Positions 45,393 to 55,902 of a stretch of DNA of 64,000 nucleotides are shown here, in pieces (position 1 is the stretch's first letter; every line of letters starts with the position of its first letter). The notes beneath the pieces were generated by a model, which saw only the letters and a program-made list of their open reading frames with translations, searched no databases and was not told where the DNA came from. The stretch is from Dactylonectria macrodidyma. Its lineage: Eukaryota; Ascomycota; Sordariomycetes; Hypocreales; Nectriaceae. The stretch is taken from positions 124,001-188,000 of the forward strand of contig JAGMUV010000041.1 in NCBI GenBank assembly GCA_020744425.1, written 5' to 3'. The translations under genes were made by a program, and so were the position numbers.

Positions 45393-47927
45393 ATGTCCAA
45401 AATGTCAGAGAGCCCTTTAAAAGGCAACCTTGCTGGCAGCGCGTCGCCACAGCCACCACTTCCTCCATTTCCTCGTCTCGGATCCCGGCCTAAGAGCATC
45501 GCTAAGCAGTATGATGCGGCTTTGGCCTTAGCCTCGACTACCGATTCTTCGGTCGACGACCTGTACAAGATCACTTGGGGCCAACGACGTTTCGTCATAG
45601 CAAGCCTCTTAGATAGGAGGAAGAGCAGGGGCCGGCGAAGCTGGATTGGAAACCATGGCTGGTTCCTGGCAGAATTGAGGACAGACAATACATCTAGCGG
45701 GGATATCTGGTGTTGCCGGCTCTGTGATGATACGGGCACGCCGCGATTTTTCAATGCTCAGTCAACATCTTCGGCACAAGCCCATCTTTACAAGTTTGCA
45801 GCCCTTCCCTTTTCCAAGGGTATCACTAACAGCGTCAGAGCTCACAAGATCACCGAGACCTTCGAACCGGGCTCATCTGACGAATCGTCAGTCCTCGACC
45901 TTCAAAGGAGAGCATCCAAGAAACGACCAGCTCCTCCTTCCTTAGTCTTTCCCCGAGCGAAGATGGCACGGATCAGAGAGCTGTCAGTTGGCTATATTGT
46001 TGACTCTAATCTCCCCATTACTACCCTCAAGAGCACTTACCTGCAAGAGTTGTTCCGTCAGCTGGATCCTGATCTCTGTCTCCAGGTGCCCTGGAGTCGA
46101 AGTACGGTCAGGAAAGATCTCGAGAATATACTCTCTTTAAAGAAAGCAGCCGTCAAGGAAGAACTCGACAAGGCTGTTACCCAGACACATATCAGCTTCG
46201 ATCTCTGGACCTCTCCAAACAGGCTAGCTTTTATTTCGATCTTTGGTCACTTTATTAACCGGGACAACTTATACCAAAGCCAGCTGCTTGCTTTCCGGAG
46301 GCAGATCGGGTCTCACGCCGGCGAGAATATCGCGTACACTATAACGAATGTCGTCCGGGATTGGGGGATCGACTCGAAGCTTGGGGTCTCGATCTGCGAT
46401 AATGCGACTAGTAATGATGTTTGTTTACGAAGCCTCTACGCAACTCCGAGCTTGAAGTGATACAGAACAACGCTACGAGATGGAATTCGACCTATATGAT
46501 GATCGAACACGCCTTGATCAAGCAGTCTGAGCTCAATAGCTTCATTCAAGAGTTAGGGCTGGAAGCAGACGCCTCAAGAAGGGCTCCTATCGCCGACATC
46601 CTAACCTCTGATGACTGGAAGGTCCTCAGAGAAGTTCTCCATATCTTAGAGCCGATCTATAATATGACGATGAGAACACAGGGATGGGGTACAAGTGGGA
46701 GTCACGGCCGGCTCTGGGAAGTCATGACAGGGATGGAGTTTATTCTGGAACATCTCGAAGACTGGCGGGCTCTCTATGACGAGGAATCCGCTCATCTAGC
46801 TGCGGAAGTAGGGCAGAGAAGCCAGGGAGAGGATCCTGAGCTGGTTATGGGTGTGAAATCAACATCTACGCAGTCACAGGCAGTCGGCCAAACCCGAGAG
46901 AGGCCCTCACGCCAGCCGCGACTGCCATCAAGGCTTCAGGGGTGTGAGATCACGCCGTTACGCCGCTGTCGCGACACAGGTCGTCCGGCTCATCCACATG
47001 CCAGTGATACGTGAAAAACCAGTCTTGGGCCTGGTGCTTAAGACTGGCATTATATGTAACATCACGTGAGGAAGGAGACCTTATACTCCCGTCCTCAACT
47101 GTAGTCTTAGCTCGTCATCCATCTTTCTACATCTACATGACAACCTCACTTTATGTGACCTCCGCGATATATTCGCATCAGCCAGCCCACAGTTCAACGA
47201 AGATGCCCTCCTTGCGCATTCTCGAAACGACTACCTACAGAGCGATGCCCACTCTATGAGTACTATTACTAGTATGGAGGGTCAAGAGCGTGCAAGCATC
47301 AAGGCGAGCATCAATAATGCTTGGATTAAGCTTAACGAGTACTATACCCTCCTCGGGCAGTCGCCTCTATTTACGGCCTCTGTTATTTTGAACCCGGATC
47401 TTGGTCTCCGGTGGCTCGAGGCTAACTGGACCTCTCCAGAGCAGCTACAATGGCTTCGGGATGCAAAGGATGGCATCAAAGTCTACTTTGAGCGTTGGTA
47501 CTCAAACGACTATGACGCGTCCGAGGAGAGCATTGTGGCCATGCCCTCGTTAACGCCACGACCTGAGCAAAGCAAGTTTGAGCAGTGGGTAAAAAGCCGG
47601 CAGCCTAAGCTTTCAGCAACGGGCAGTGAGCTTGAACGATACTATAGGCTTGAGCCAGAGCAAGTGAACGACCCCATTCAGTGGTGGACCGATCATAGGA
47701 ACGCTTTTCCACGCCTAAGCAGATTTGCATTAGATGTCCTTACTATTCCAGCCATAGCAACTGACTGTAAGAGAGCATTCAGTCTTGCGAAGCTTACAGT
47801 CAGCTCACAGAGGCATTCCCTACTTGGATCGAGCATTGAGTCGGTCCAATTACTGAAGAACTGGATCAGGGGAGGGCGTGTTACTCTAGGGGGCTTATGC
47901 TTGAGCAATAAGCCAGTTAGAACCTAG
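45393..47927 (+). pseudogene. hAT-2 transposase, internally deleted and LTR-interrupted
   Basis: N-terminal BED-like finger (CCRLCDDTG), then VGYIVDSNLPITTLKSTY, SFDLWTSPNRLAFISIFGH and ICDNATSND. Directly after this the frame shifts at about 46430, and NNATRWNSTYMMIEHAL follows. Compared with hAT-1, roughly 100 residues between these motifs are missing, so there is an internal deletion. The solo LTR cuts the frame at 47004; its removal with one duplicate (181 bp) restores SPQFNEDALLAHSR in frame. The C-terminal dimerisation motif is present (TDCKRAFSLAKLTVSSQRHS). Confidence 0.88.
47005..47180 (+). mobile_element. Solo LTR, 176 bp (family TGATACG), copy 2
   Basis: Same length and nearly the same sequence as 31113-31288, flanked by perfect 5-bp duplicates GCCAG (47000-47004 and 47181-47185). 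Confidence 0.93.
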
Positions 47928-48204
47928 GGCAGGATGCCGAAGCTGGGGATAGCTTCACCTGACCTATGATGTATCAGATATCTATCAATCAATCAATCAG
48001 ATCAGATATAGAGGGCAAATTATCAGTTCAGATGAGATTTGGGCCCTAATCTGATCTGATTGATCTGACAGCAGCGCTGCCCTGAACCAGGGACACCTTG
48101 ATCTTGTCCTCCTTTTTGATCTGTTTGCGTTACGTCTTGTACCTAAGACCAACCTATACAGTTACTCAATCAATCATTCACTATTATGCGAGTTGATATC
48201 CATG

Positions 48205-48352
48205 TCGAACCCTCACACTGGCCAGACTGCCAGTCTAGTCTGACCAAATCAGACGGACTAAATGGACAGTGTGAGGTGTTCAGACGGACTGACCAGACTA
48301 TTAGGAGCGGTGCGTATAGATTGAATGGTCTCGAGCCTCGACAGTGTGAGAC
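48205..48352. repeat. CTCACACTG/CAGTGTGAG repeats, possible hAT-type termini
   Basis: CTCACACTG at 48208 and CAGTGTGAG at 48264 and 48341 frame AGTCTG-type words (CCAGACTGCCAGTCTAGTCTG). This may be the ends of a small non-autonomous hAT. Target duplicates were not found. Confidence 0.3.
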
Positions 48353-48565
48353 ATAAGAAGTGAGGTGAAAGGTCGCAGTGCATTCAGGAGTCGGCCCTAA
48401 TTCTCGCCCAGGACCTCCTCAACGCTCAACAAAAACACCACTTCAAAAACAAAGTTAATGGCTAGCGATATTACCCTACCCACCCACGCAACCGCTTAGT
48501 GGGTATGTCACAGCATAATAGGAATTCTCTCTCCACGGTGACATAGTGGTGTAGACTCTGTCAAC

Positions 48566-48943
48566 TCATGCCAGCACAAAGTGTCGAATGGAAAACACAA
48601 CCACTCGAAACTCGCGCTTGCCCGGGACGGCTCGGCCCTCTGCCACGGCCGCGTAGATGGCGGCCTGGAACCTCGACCGGGACAGCACGTCACGTGTCAG
48701 CCATACGAGCACTGACCCCATCCAGTACGACGTGGCAGACGGGGCACTCCCAGGGGCCTTGTTGGCCTCGTGGAAGTCGCTGAGGAATGTTGACACCAGC
48801 TCTCGGGGCTGGGCATCACCATCACCCCCTAGGATGCCGTACTTGAGATCCGAGAGCTTTTCCAGGCACTCCACCGCTCTAGCCGGCCACCCCAGTCCCT
48901 CGGCATTGGCGAGCCTGACGTGGTCGGGGGAGCAGGACGCCAT
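48566..48943 (-). pseudogene. 5'-truncated hypothetical host protein
   Basis: The frame reads MASCSPDHVRLANAEGLGW, then VECLEKLSDLKYG and SYWMGSVLVWLTRDVLSRS, ending HFVLA. Composition and helical pattern look like a genuine fungal protein, but no ATG-plus-upstream context is convincing. A stop lies 10 codons upstream, so the 5' part is missing. Function unknown. Confidence 0.4.
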
Positions 48944-49460
48944 GCTTAGCAGCAGGTAGCTCTAGGTAACCACCTTAGAAGAGAAGCGGCCTATCACATG
49001 ATTCACATCTATAATAGTCCATCCAAGAAGGTGCGTCCTACTAGTCCTGGGAAGTGATTTGCAAGTGAAGGTGGATATGACAAATGATCCGTCATATGCA
49101 TGTCGCCTGCTGCCGGTTGTAGGAGCCCTGTATGCGTGTGTACAACTCAGCGGATGCAATAGCATCTGAGACTTGGATGTCGCACCCAACAGACTACATA
49201 ATAATGTATTCCATGGTGGCCGAACGTTATCCGTACCAATTTTGCCTGCCGAAGGAGAAAAAATGCTGGCACGAGGGGATTGGGTACGGAAGGCCATAGG
49301 GGGCAGTGTCCGAAAACTCATTTTTGCCTGGGTCCACACCCTCCGTACGATCCCGTTTGTAGGATAATTTTGCCTTCCATTTGCTTAGTCATATATTTTG
49401 CTTAGTCATAACTGTGAATCAGGGTAAGGGGTCACGTGACCACGCGTAAATCTCTTCAGC

Positions 49461-49633
49461 TTACGTCAGTGCCTCAGGCCACACTGCTCCGGTGGCGGCT
49501 ATGCGCGCTTACCAAAGCACGCTAACCCGAACGGGTAACACCTACTGTGAAGGCATTACCCGATCGGGTTAGCGTGCTTTAGTAAGCGCGCATAGCCGCG
49601 GCCTTCACAGTGTGGCCTGAGGCACTGAGGTAA
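49461..49633. mobile_element. Hairpin MITE of Mutator type
   Basis: 173 bp with long inverted arms: TTAC-TCAGTGCCTCAGG plus CCACACTG outside, and GGCTATGCGCGCTTAC and GCACGCTAACCCGA inside. Perfect 9-bp duplicates CTCTTCAGC (49452-49460 and 49634-49642) match the 9-bp duplication of MULEs. It sits 335 bp upstream of the DUF3716-like gene. Confidence 0.88.
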
Positions 49634-49967
49634 CTCTTCAGCCCAACCGCGCTGCCTCTCTTCGTCTTCTTCTTCATTCTTTAACCACACATCAGAAGGT
49701 GAGAATACCCTCATTTGCCCTCAAATAACGTTGCCGCATTGCGATTTACGTGGCGATTCAATTTGCTGCGGTTTCGCACGGCTGCAGCGTCATTTTGATA
49801 TGCGTATTGCCCCGTTTTCGCGCTTATGATTTTCCGCGAGTACGTACTTCAGCTCGCTGATTTTTGCGGCAGGAACCCGTTGATGATCCTTCCGCTGCCA
49901 TACTGACCCAATTCGATACCGTACGCACACATTCGCACTACGCAATACGCCCTACTACGTAATCGTC

Positions 49968-50773
49968 ATGCCTCCCAAGCCCAGGAAGACCGCTGCTGAG
50001 AAAGCTGCTGCTGCCGAGGCTGAAGCTGCAGTCGCTGCCAACGCCCGAAAGGCTGCGATCGCAGCCCTACGCGAAGATTTGGGCGTCCGCGCATTCGACC
50101 TGCTGCCCAAGAAGGTCCATGACATTGATACCTACGATTTCGCGTACAAGACCGAAATGCCCGATTCGAACCCGGACATTACCGTCTGGGCTTTGCTCAA
50201 CGCTCTGAAGGGCTGCACCACCAAGGGTCTGGAGGCTATTGATCCCGACAAGGTAAGTCTTTTACCCTGGATTGTAGTAGCCTGGCTGATCACGTATTAA
50301 CTCGTACTAGGCCCCACGTCTGCTGGAGGTCCGCACCAAGAAGAAGAAGAAGTCCAAGGAGGAGGAGCCGTACACCATGAACTTCGCCGGCGGCCAGAAT
50401 TGCGATGCCATGCTGCGTCACCTGTACGGTGACGAACGTGAGGATACGGACCGCTGCAACAAGTGTACGAAGAACCTCGGGGCACTCAAGGGTTGCATGG
50501 TCATTGAGGGAGTTTCGTCTTGCGCCAATTGCGACTGGAACCGGTCTGGCGCCGCCTGCTCCCTCACGAGTAAGTACGCTGCAATACGTTCTCATGCATA
50601 ATACTAACTAGCTACTAGAGCGTGGCACCAAGCGCAAGTCTGCCGAGGCCTCGGATGATTCCGGCAGTGACAGTACGGACCCGTTCGAAGACTTGGACCA
50701 CAAGACCTGCCAGAAGCTTGCCCAGATCTTCAAGGCGGCTACTAACCGCAAGAAGCACAAGAGGTCGGCCTAA
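49968..50773 (+). CDS. DUF3716-like zinc-binding protein, element gene 1
   Basis: Three exons: 49968-50252, 50311-50569 and 50619-50773 (699 nt, 232 aa). Introns are 58 and 49 nt with perfect GTAAGT donors, TTAAC/CTAAC branches and CTAG acceptors. The N-terminus is Ala/Lys-rich. The middle has DRCNKCTKNLGALKGCMVIE followed by SCANCDWNRSGAACS: two CxxC pairs plus single cysteines, as in the fungal DUF3716 domain. The C-terminus is acidic then basic (KKHKR), compatible with a nuclear protein. It lies inside the TIR element with the transposase, so a role in transposition, DNA binding or silencing evasion is possible but unproven. Confidence 0.8.
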
Positions 50774-51182
50774 GGTATGCGACCCAATACGTAAACGTAC
50801 GGGCTCTTACTGATTGTTCATTTTTACTCTAATCTGCCCAGTCGCTAGTGCGAATTGTTTGATTTATGAGGAAACGCAGAGTATATTTGTGTATATTAGC
50901 GTACGAGGGCGTACGGCGAACTATGATATCCCTTTTCTAAGTAGAGGGTCTGAAATCAATTTTGATCTAGATTTTCTGTGTTTCCTGTGACTTGTGTTTA
51001 AATGTTGTGGATCTAAGTGAGGCTAAACATATTAGGTATAGGACAATTCTGCGCCATACGGTTACAAACGTAACCAAGCCCCCTTTTTAAATTTAAATCG
51101 CGCAAACTTACCTTAAGATTCCTCCTTTTCCTACAATCACACTCGACTCCGTGCGGCAAGATACGATAGCAGCTGGCCCAGT

Positions 51183-52808
51183 ATGCCTGGAGGCCGCCCT
51201 TCAGTTGACATATCACCATTTCGCCTTCAGATTCAACAATGGAAAAACGACGAAGGCCTCACGGCAAAACAGATCCTCGATCGACTTAGGGACGAATTCC
51301 ACGTCGTAGTCAAGCGTACGACCCTGTATACTAACCTGCGGTTTTGGGATGCTTCTATGAGGCGATACACTCAAGACTCAGAACAACTACGAGAGCGTAT
51401 CAAAGACTTATTCTTCGATAAGGTCTTGAACGATCACTTTATGCTTCTACAGCTTCATTCCGAGGGCTTTCTTATCTCAAAGACTGGGCTATCACGGATA
51501 CGGCGAGACCTTGGCCTTTGGCGGCGTCAAACCCCTGAGATGACGAGCGAGAGAATACACGAGTTGCGCCGTTTCTTCGAAAACGAGGCCGAATTACATA
51601 CGAAACTCGAGACTTACGGGCGCACCCTTCTCTACGTATATGTCCGCCGAAATCATCATATCTTGAGCCGCCGAGCCCTGTTCTCATGCTTCCGCGACTT
51701 TTCCCCTACGTGTGTTACCGAACGGTGGAATACGATGCGGTATCGCCGAACTGGATGGACTGCTCCAGGCCCCGATTTTATCTGGTCGCTCGACGCATAT
51801 GACAAATTGAAGGCTTGGGGCTTTGAGATCTATGCTTCAATTGACGCCTACTCACGGTTTATTACGTGGTTTTACGTAGGTATATCTTCTGGTACGTCAC
51901 GAAGCGTTGTTGCGCAATATCTCGATGTTCTCTCGCAGCGGAAGACAATGCCAAATATCATCCGCTCCGACCGCGGCCGAGAGACAATCCTTATGGCCGG
52001 AGCGCACTTTTACCTTTCGAAGACGCGCATTCGCGTACGGGACGGTAGGCCACAAGATATGCGCTTCCGTGACTGCTGGATCTATGGCAAAAGCACGCAT
52101 AACGAGAAGATTGAGAGTTGGTGGCTTCGATTGAGTAGGGGCAGGGCTAAGTTCTGGCGGGTATGTACTATTATTGCTTCGTTTGGCTCTATTCTAACAT
52201 GAGTCTAGGAGTATTTTGGTGAAATTACCGCCCTTGGCCACTTCTCAAATGACTCCCTACCCGACCGTATTGCGATGTTATATCTTTTCATGCCAATCCT
52301 GCGGGATGAGTTCGCCGACTTCGTACTTACATGGAATTCACACTACATTCGCAAACAGCGCAATAGGCCACATGTGGTCCCTGGGCAGCCCTGGACCCTC
52401 TACTTCCAGCCTAATGCACGGCAGGTTGAGAGCTTTGCAGAGGTCATCCCTCAAGATCGATTACAGACGCTCCAAGATATCTTCGAAGGGGACCGTATTG
52501 ACCTTGATGCTTACTTGCCAGAGGATACAATAGCTGTATGTGATCGGATTCTTGCAGGCCAAGATGATCTACCAATTGATCGGCCACAGCAGCCTAAGCT
52601 TTCAGCGTATCTATTCTTACGAGCCCGTCTGGAAGAGTATATTAGGAGTAAGCAGCAGCCGGCGCTGGCGCTATTAGAATCGCCTACGGGTGGCCTCGAC
52701 CGCGTACGTGATCATCTGGCTATACACGATATTGATACCGCTTCGCTTTTGGAACGCATTGAGGGGGAAGAGATTGACTGGGGTGAGGAAGATCAACTAT
52801 ACGACTAA
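51183..52808 (+). CDS. Integrase-type (rve) DDE transposase, element gene 2
   Basis: Two exons: 51183-52160 and 52209-52808; 48-nt intron with GTATGT donor, phase 0; 525 aa. The N-terminus (GLTAKQILDRLRDEF, then TGLSRIRRDLGLWRR) reads as two helix-turn-helix units. The integrase core has Asp 204 (WSLDAYDKL), Asp 263 (RSDRGRE) and Glu 308 (HNEKIESWW), giving D-58-D-44-E spacing (intervening residues). DAYSRFITW is typical of retroviral-type integrase folds. No reverse transcriptase is linked, and the gene is inside TIRs, so this is a DNA transposon of the integrase-derived class (Ginger/IS3EU-like); the exact superfamily is not certain. The frame is intact. Confidence 0.85.
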
Positions 52809-52841
52809 ATACATAACCAATTAATGCAATTCGAGCTCAAA

Positions 52842-53993
52842 CTAATCCATATTCCTCTTCTTCCCCCTGTTAATCCGGACCGGAAGCTCCCTCTTCTCAG
52901 GTAATTGAGCCTGGGCCTCTGAGTGTTCATCAGTATCACTCGCAAACGGATCATCAAGTACAGCCTCAAAAGTAGCCGTATCCGCGCCATCGTCACCTGA
53001 AAGCTCAACCTGAATTTCAGCCTTGATTTCATCCTGTTGCTCCAACTTCAAGGGCGTCTTAGCCTCCTCTTTAACAGCTATATGAGATAGCTTCTGTGGC
53101 TTGGATTTCTTCTTAATTGAAGATACGCGCTCTGACTTAACCGTACGGGAAGCTGTGCGCTTAGCAGGGCTTGAAGCCGAGGTTTCTGATTCAAAACCAG
53201 AGGGTAAGCGATCAATCGCTCGCTTGCGGCCACGTACGGCTCTTGACGGAATCGGTGAGTCAATATCAGGCCGAGGCTTTATATTGAAGTACCAAAAGTT
53301 CAAATGGACCGTATCACGCCTTGGTGACAGCGTGATATTGGCCTCATCAAAAAGGTCCGCAAGCGAAGTGGTTTCGTACGCGGCATCTGAGAACTCAATG
53401 GGCTCAAAAGTAGCAGCTTGAGTTACTACGGAATGAACGATTTTCCATTCCTTGACTGCAAGCTTCTTATCACAATGCTTGACAATAAACTGTATCATTG
53501 CGGCATGAGAAGGGTACTTAGCCCCCAGAACGGCCTTGATCTTCCCCGTACGCTTTCCAATGTGATTGGCTGTTTTATCGTATACGGGGGTTTCAACACC
53601 ATCGAGGACGGTATCATAATAGCCATCGCATGACCAAAACGAAGCGTGTAATTCGATAGTGATTGGAGCCGTATTGCTTGTAGCTGCGATGCTCCTTGTG
53701 CGGCTTTCAATAGCCGAATTCGTAGCATTCTGATACGTATCAGGTCTCGATCGGGATCGTTCAGAAGGAATCGTCATCGCATTGCCCCGTGGTGCCGTTG
53801 TTCGGGGTGTAGGTGAGTCGATTGTGAGGTCGATAGAAATAGGGGCCACGGCGCCAACCGAAGACGAAGTCGTAGGGAGCTCTTGAGCGCACTTTGGGCA
53901 ATAAAGTGCCCCAGGGTACTTCGTACGTGTATCTGCATGACGGCTGCGGTCTTTTGGGCAGTACTCCGTCGCAGGGGATGAAGGTGTATCCAT
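52842..53993 (-). CDS. Accessory protein of unknown function, element gene 3
   Basis: 383 aa from the ATG at 53993 (an upstream extension starts at a non-ATG codon). Two CPK motifs (YCPKDRS and YCPKCAQE) near the N-terminus could form a small zinc ribbon. The centre is a compact region (FWSCDGYYDTVLDGVETPVY, KIKAVLGAKYPSHAAM). The C-terminal half is Ser/Lys/Glu-rich with basic patches (KKKSKPQK) and ends RGKKRNMD. It is convergent with the transposase (33 bp between stops). No known domain is recognised. The position inside the TIRs and the intact frame argue that it serves the element. Confidence 0.75.
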   Translation of the reverse strand: MDTPSSPATEYCPKDRSRHADTRTKYPGALYCPKCAQELPTTSSSVGAVAPISIDLTIDSPTPRTTAPRGNAMTIPSERSRSRPDTYQNATNSAIESRTRSIAATSNTAPITIELHASFWSCDGYYDTVLDGVETPVYDKTANHIGKRTGKIKAVLGAKYPSHAAMIQFIVKHCDKKLAVKEWKIVHSVVTQAATFEPIEFSDAAYETTSLADLFDEANITLSPRRDTVHLNFWYFNIKPRPDIDSPIPSRAVRGRKRAIDRLPSGFESETSASSPAKRTASRTVKSERVSSIKKKSKPQKLSHIAVKEEAKTPLKLEQQDEIKAEIQVELSGDDGADTATFEAVLDDPFASDTDEHSEAQAQLPEKRELPVRINRGKKRNMD

Positions 53994-55053
53994 CGTGTAG
54001 AGGGACGAGAATGAAGAGTTACGATCGCTTTCCAATTGCCACGTTTGTGGCCGTAGTTATTATATCCCTCAGGCTTAACACTAACTGTATTAGGGCCATA
54101 CTAATGAGCTCCCCCTGTTGAAGGGTTTTTACCATTACGGTAATGTACGCTCTCATATGTGATTAAACAGAAGGATAAAGGCACATTGGGGTTGGCCTAG
54201 TGAGGGAAAAAGTAAAAAGTTGAGTTTTCGGACACTGCCCCCTATGGCCTTCCGTACCGAACCCAAAACCTTTGCCGAAGCAATGAACTCGCCTCATGGC
54301 GAACAATGGATGCAAGCCATGATTGACGAAATCGACTCCTTAACGAGAAACGGCACCTTCATACCAGTCAACCTACCTCCAGGAAAACATACTCTCCAAG
54401 GCAAATGGGTATATAAGCTCAAGCGAGGAAAGGATGGCGAGATTACCAGATTCAAAGCTCGCTTCGTTGTTAGAGGCTTCGAACAAGAAGAGGGAATCGA
54501 CTACCACGAGACGTTTGCCTCCGTGGTCAAGCCGATGAGCTATAAAATGATCTTCGCTATCGCTGCGGCCCTGGACCTTGAACTGGAACAAATGGATGTC
54601 AAAACTGCCTTCCTTTACGGTGGTGTCAAAGAAGAAATCTACGTCACTCAGCCACAGGGTTTCGACGACAAGTCAGGCAGAGTCTTCCGACTGCGAAAAG
54701 CTCTCTACGGTCTTAAACAATCTCCTCGAATCTGGTACCAGACACTATCTGATTTTCTGGAAACCCTCGGCTTCAAACCACTCAACGCCGATGTTGGCGT
54801 CTTCATCCGTGGCACAACTTACATCGCCGTCTACGTGGATGATCTCCTAATCGCTGGTCCCGATAAGGAAGAAATCCGCCAAATCAAAGCCGCCTTGAGC
54901 AAGAAATTCGAGATGACTGACCTTGGTCCGTGTCAGTACTATCTGGGAATGTCCGTCCGGAGAGACAGACGCAACAAGGCCATCTTCCTCTCCCAACGAG
55001 CATATGTCGAGAAGGTCCTACGGGAATTTGACATGTGGGAGAGCAAGCCAGTC

Positions 55054-55352
55054 TGTTGCATCTAGGAGATGGAAGTGATCATGTGTGTGAGAAGCTCTTG
55101 CTATTCTTCCTATCTAATGAGGGTCTTTGGGTCAGTCTTATAGATGAAGAGACTGATGATGACCTCGGACAGCCAAGGCGGTCCGGATGCTACGGACTAT
55201 TTGACTTTATCTAGCTATCCTCCTGATCATAGCTTGTGACGAAGCTGATGACGAGGCCAGTGACGAGGAAAGTGGCTGTAGAACCTTATGATGAAGGGCA
55301 GAAAGCTTGACTGTTGTCATAGCTGCAAAATCCGATATCCCGAAATGTGACA
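55054..55352 (+). mobile_element. Solo LTR, 299 bp
   Basis: Starts TGTTGCATCTAGG, ends AAATGTGACA. Perfect 5-bp duplicates CAGTC at 55049-55053 and 55353-55357. It splits SKPV from TTPLSTSK in the copia RT region. Confidence 0.9.
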
Positions 55353-55636
55353 CAGTCACAACTCCCCTGAGCACGTCAAAATTCCAACCTGTCCCAGACG
55401 AATACAAAGCGTCTGAAACGACGAAACTATGGTACGCAAAGGCAATTGGTTCACTCATGTACGCCGTGCTTGGCACTCGCCCAGACATCGCATTTGCCGT
55501 CTCTCTCTGCAGCCGATATCTGGGAAACCCAACCAACGAACACGTCCAAGCCGTCAAGCGCATCATGAGGTACTTGCGGGGAACGAGCGACTTGGAACTC
55601 GTTTTCAGCGGACCACTCAGACCGTTAGTTGGGTAC

Positions 55637-55902
55637 TGTCAAGGCTGGTTACACACAAGGGAGTGAAGAGGTCGGCACACTGCTAGACAGCAGCTAGATA
55701 GTAGATTGATAGGTAGGTGGTCTAAGGTGACGGGACTGATCTCTGACTCTCTCTCTGACCTAGCTGTAACAGCTGCTCTTTATGCTGCCGGGCCTGACTA
55801 GGCCGGCGGCTTCCATCGGCTTCTGCCGGCGCCTGCGGCCCGGCTAGGACCTCTTCCGGTCTCAGCTACGTCTCGGCCGGCTGTGCCCTTTGGCTCCTGA
55901 CA
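55637..55902 (+). mobile_element. Solo LTR, 266 bp
   Basis: Starts TGTCAAGGCTGG, ends GGCTCCTGACA. Perfect 5-bp duplicates GGTAC at 55632-55636 and 55903-55907. It splits LVGY from TDSDWAG in RNase H. Its 5' part matches the LTR fragment at 32485. Confidence 0.92.

Larger units (their letters stand above)
44971..48079 (+). mobile_element. hAT-2 element with solo LTR inside
   Basis: 3109 bp with terminal inverted repeats starting CAGCGCTGCTGTCAGATCA (19 bp identical) and perfect 8-bp target duplicates CCCTGAAC (44963-44970 and 48080-48087). Subterminal regions are rich in AATCAGATC words. It contains one damaged transposase gene and the solo LTR at 47005-47180. Confidence 0.95.
44780..48150 (-). 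pseudogene. Host coding-like frame split by hAT-2
   Basis: Joining 48150-48088 to 44970-44780 on the minus strand gives an uninterrupted frame of about 84 codons. It starts basic (NRSKRRTRSRCPWF) and becomes helical (KMVDKFFTEMLKILPEHELL), and stops near 44782. The hAT-2 insertion lies in its middle, with the 8-bp duplicate CCCTGAAC inside CPWFRG. No family is recognised; it may be chance or the end of a disrupted gene. Confidence 0.3.
49289..54253 (+). mobile_element. Three-gene TIR element with integrase-type DDE transposase
   Basis: Perfect 33-bp inverted repeats (GGAAGGCCATAGGGGG..., ending TCCGAAAACTCA) at 49289-49321 and 54221-54253 enclose 4965 bp. A palindromic GTAC sits outside both ends (49285-49288, 54254-54257) and may be a 4-bp target duplicate. 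Alternatively, TA inside the repeat (49298-49299, 54243-54244) may be the target, giving 4943 bp. Contents: a DUF3716-like protein (+), an rve-type transposase (+) and a convergent accessory protein (-). The right end joins copia coding sequence. All three genes are open after normal splicing. Confidence 0.82.
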
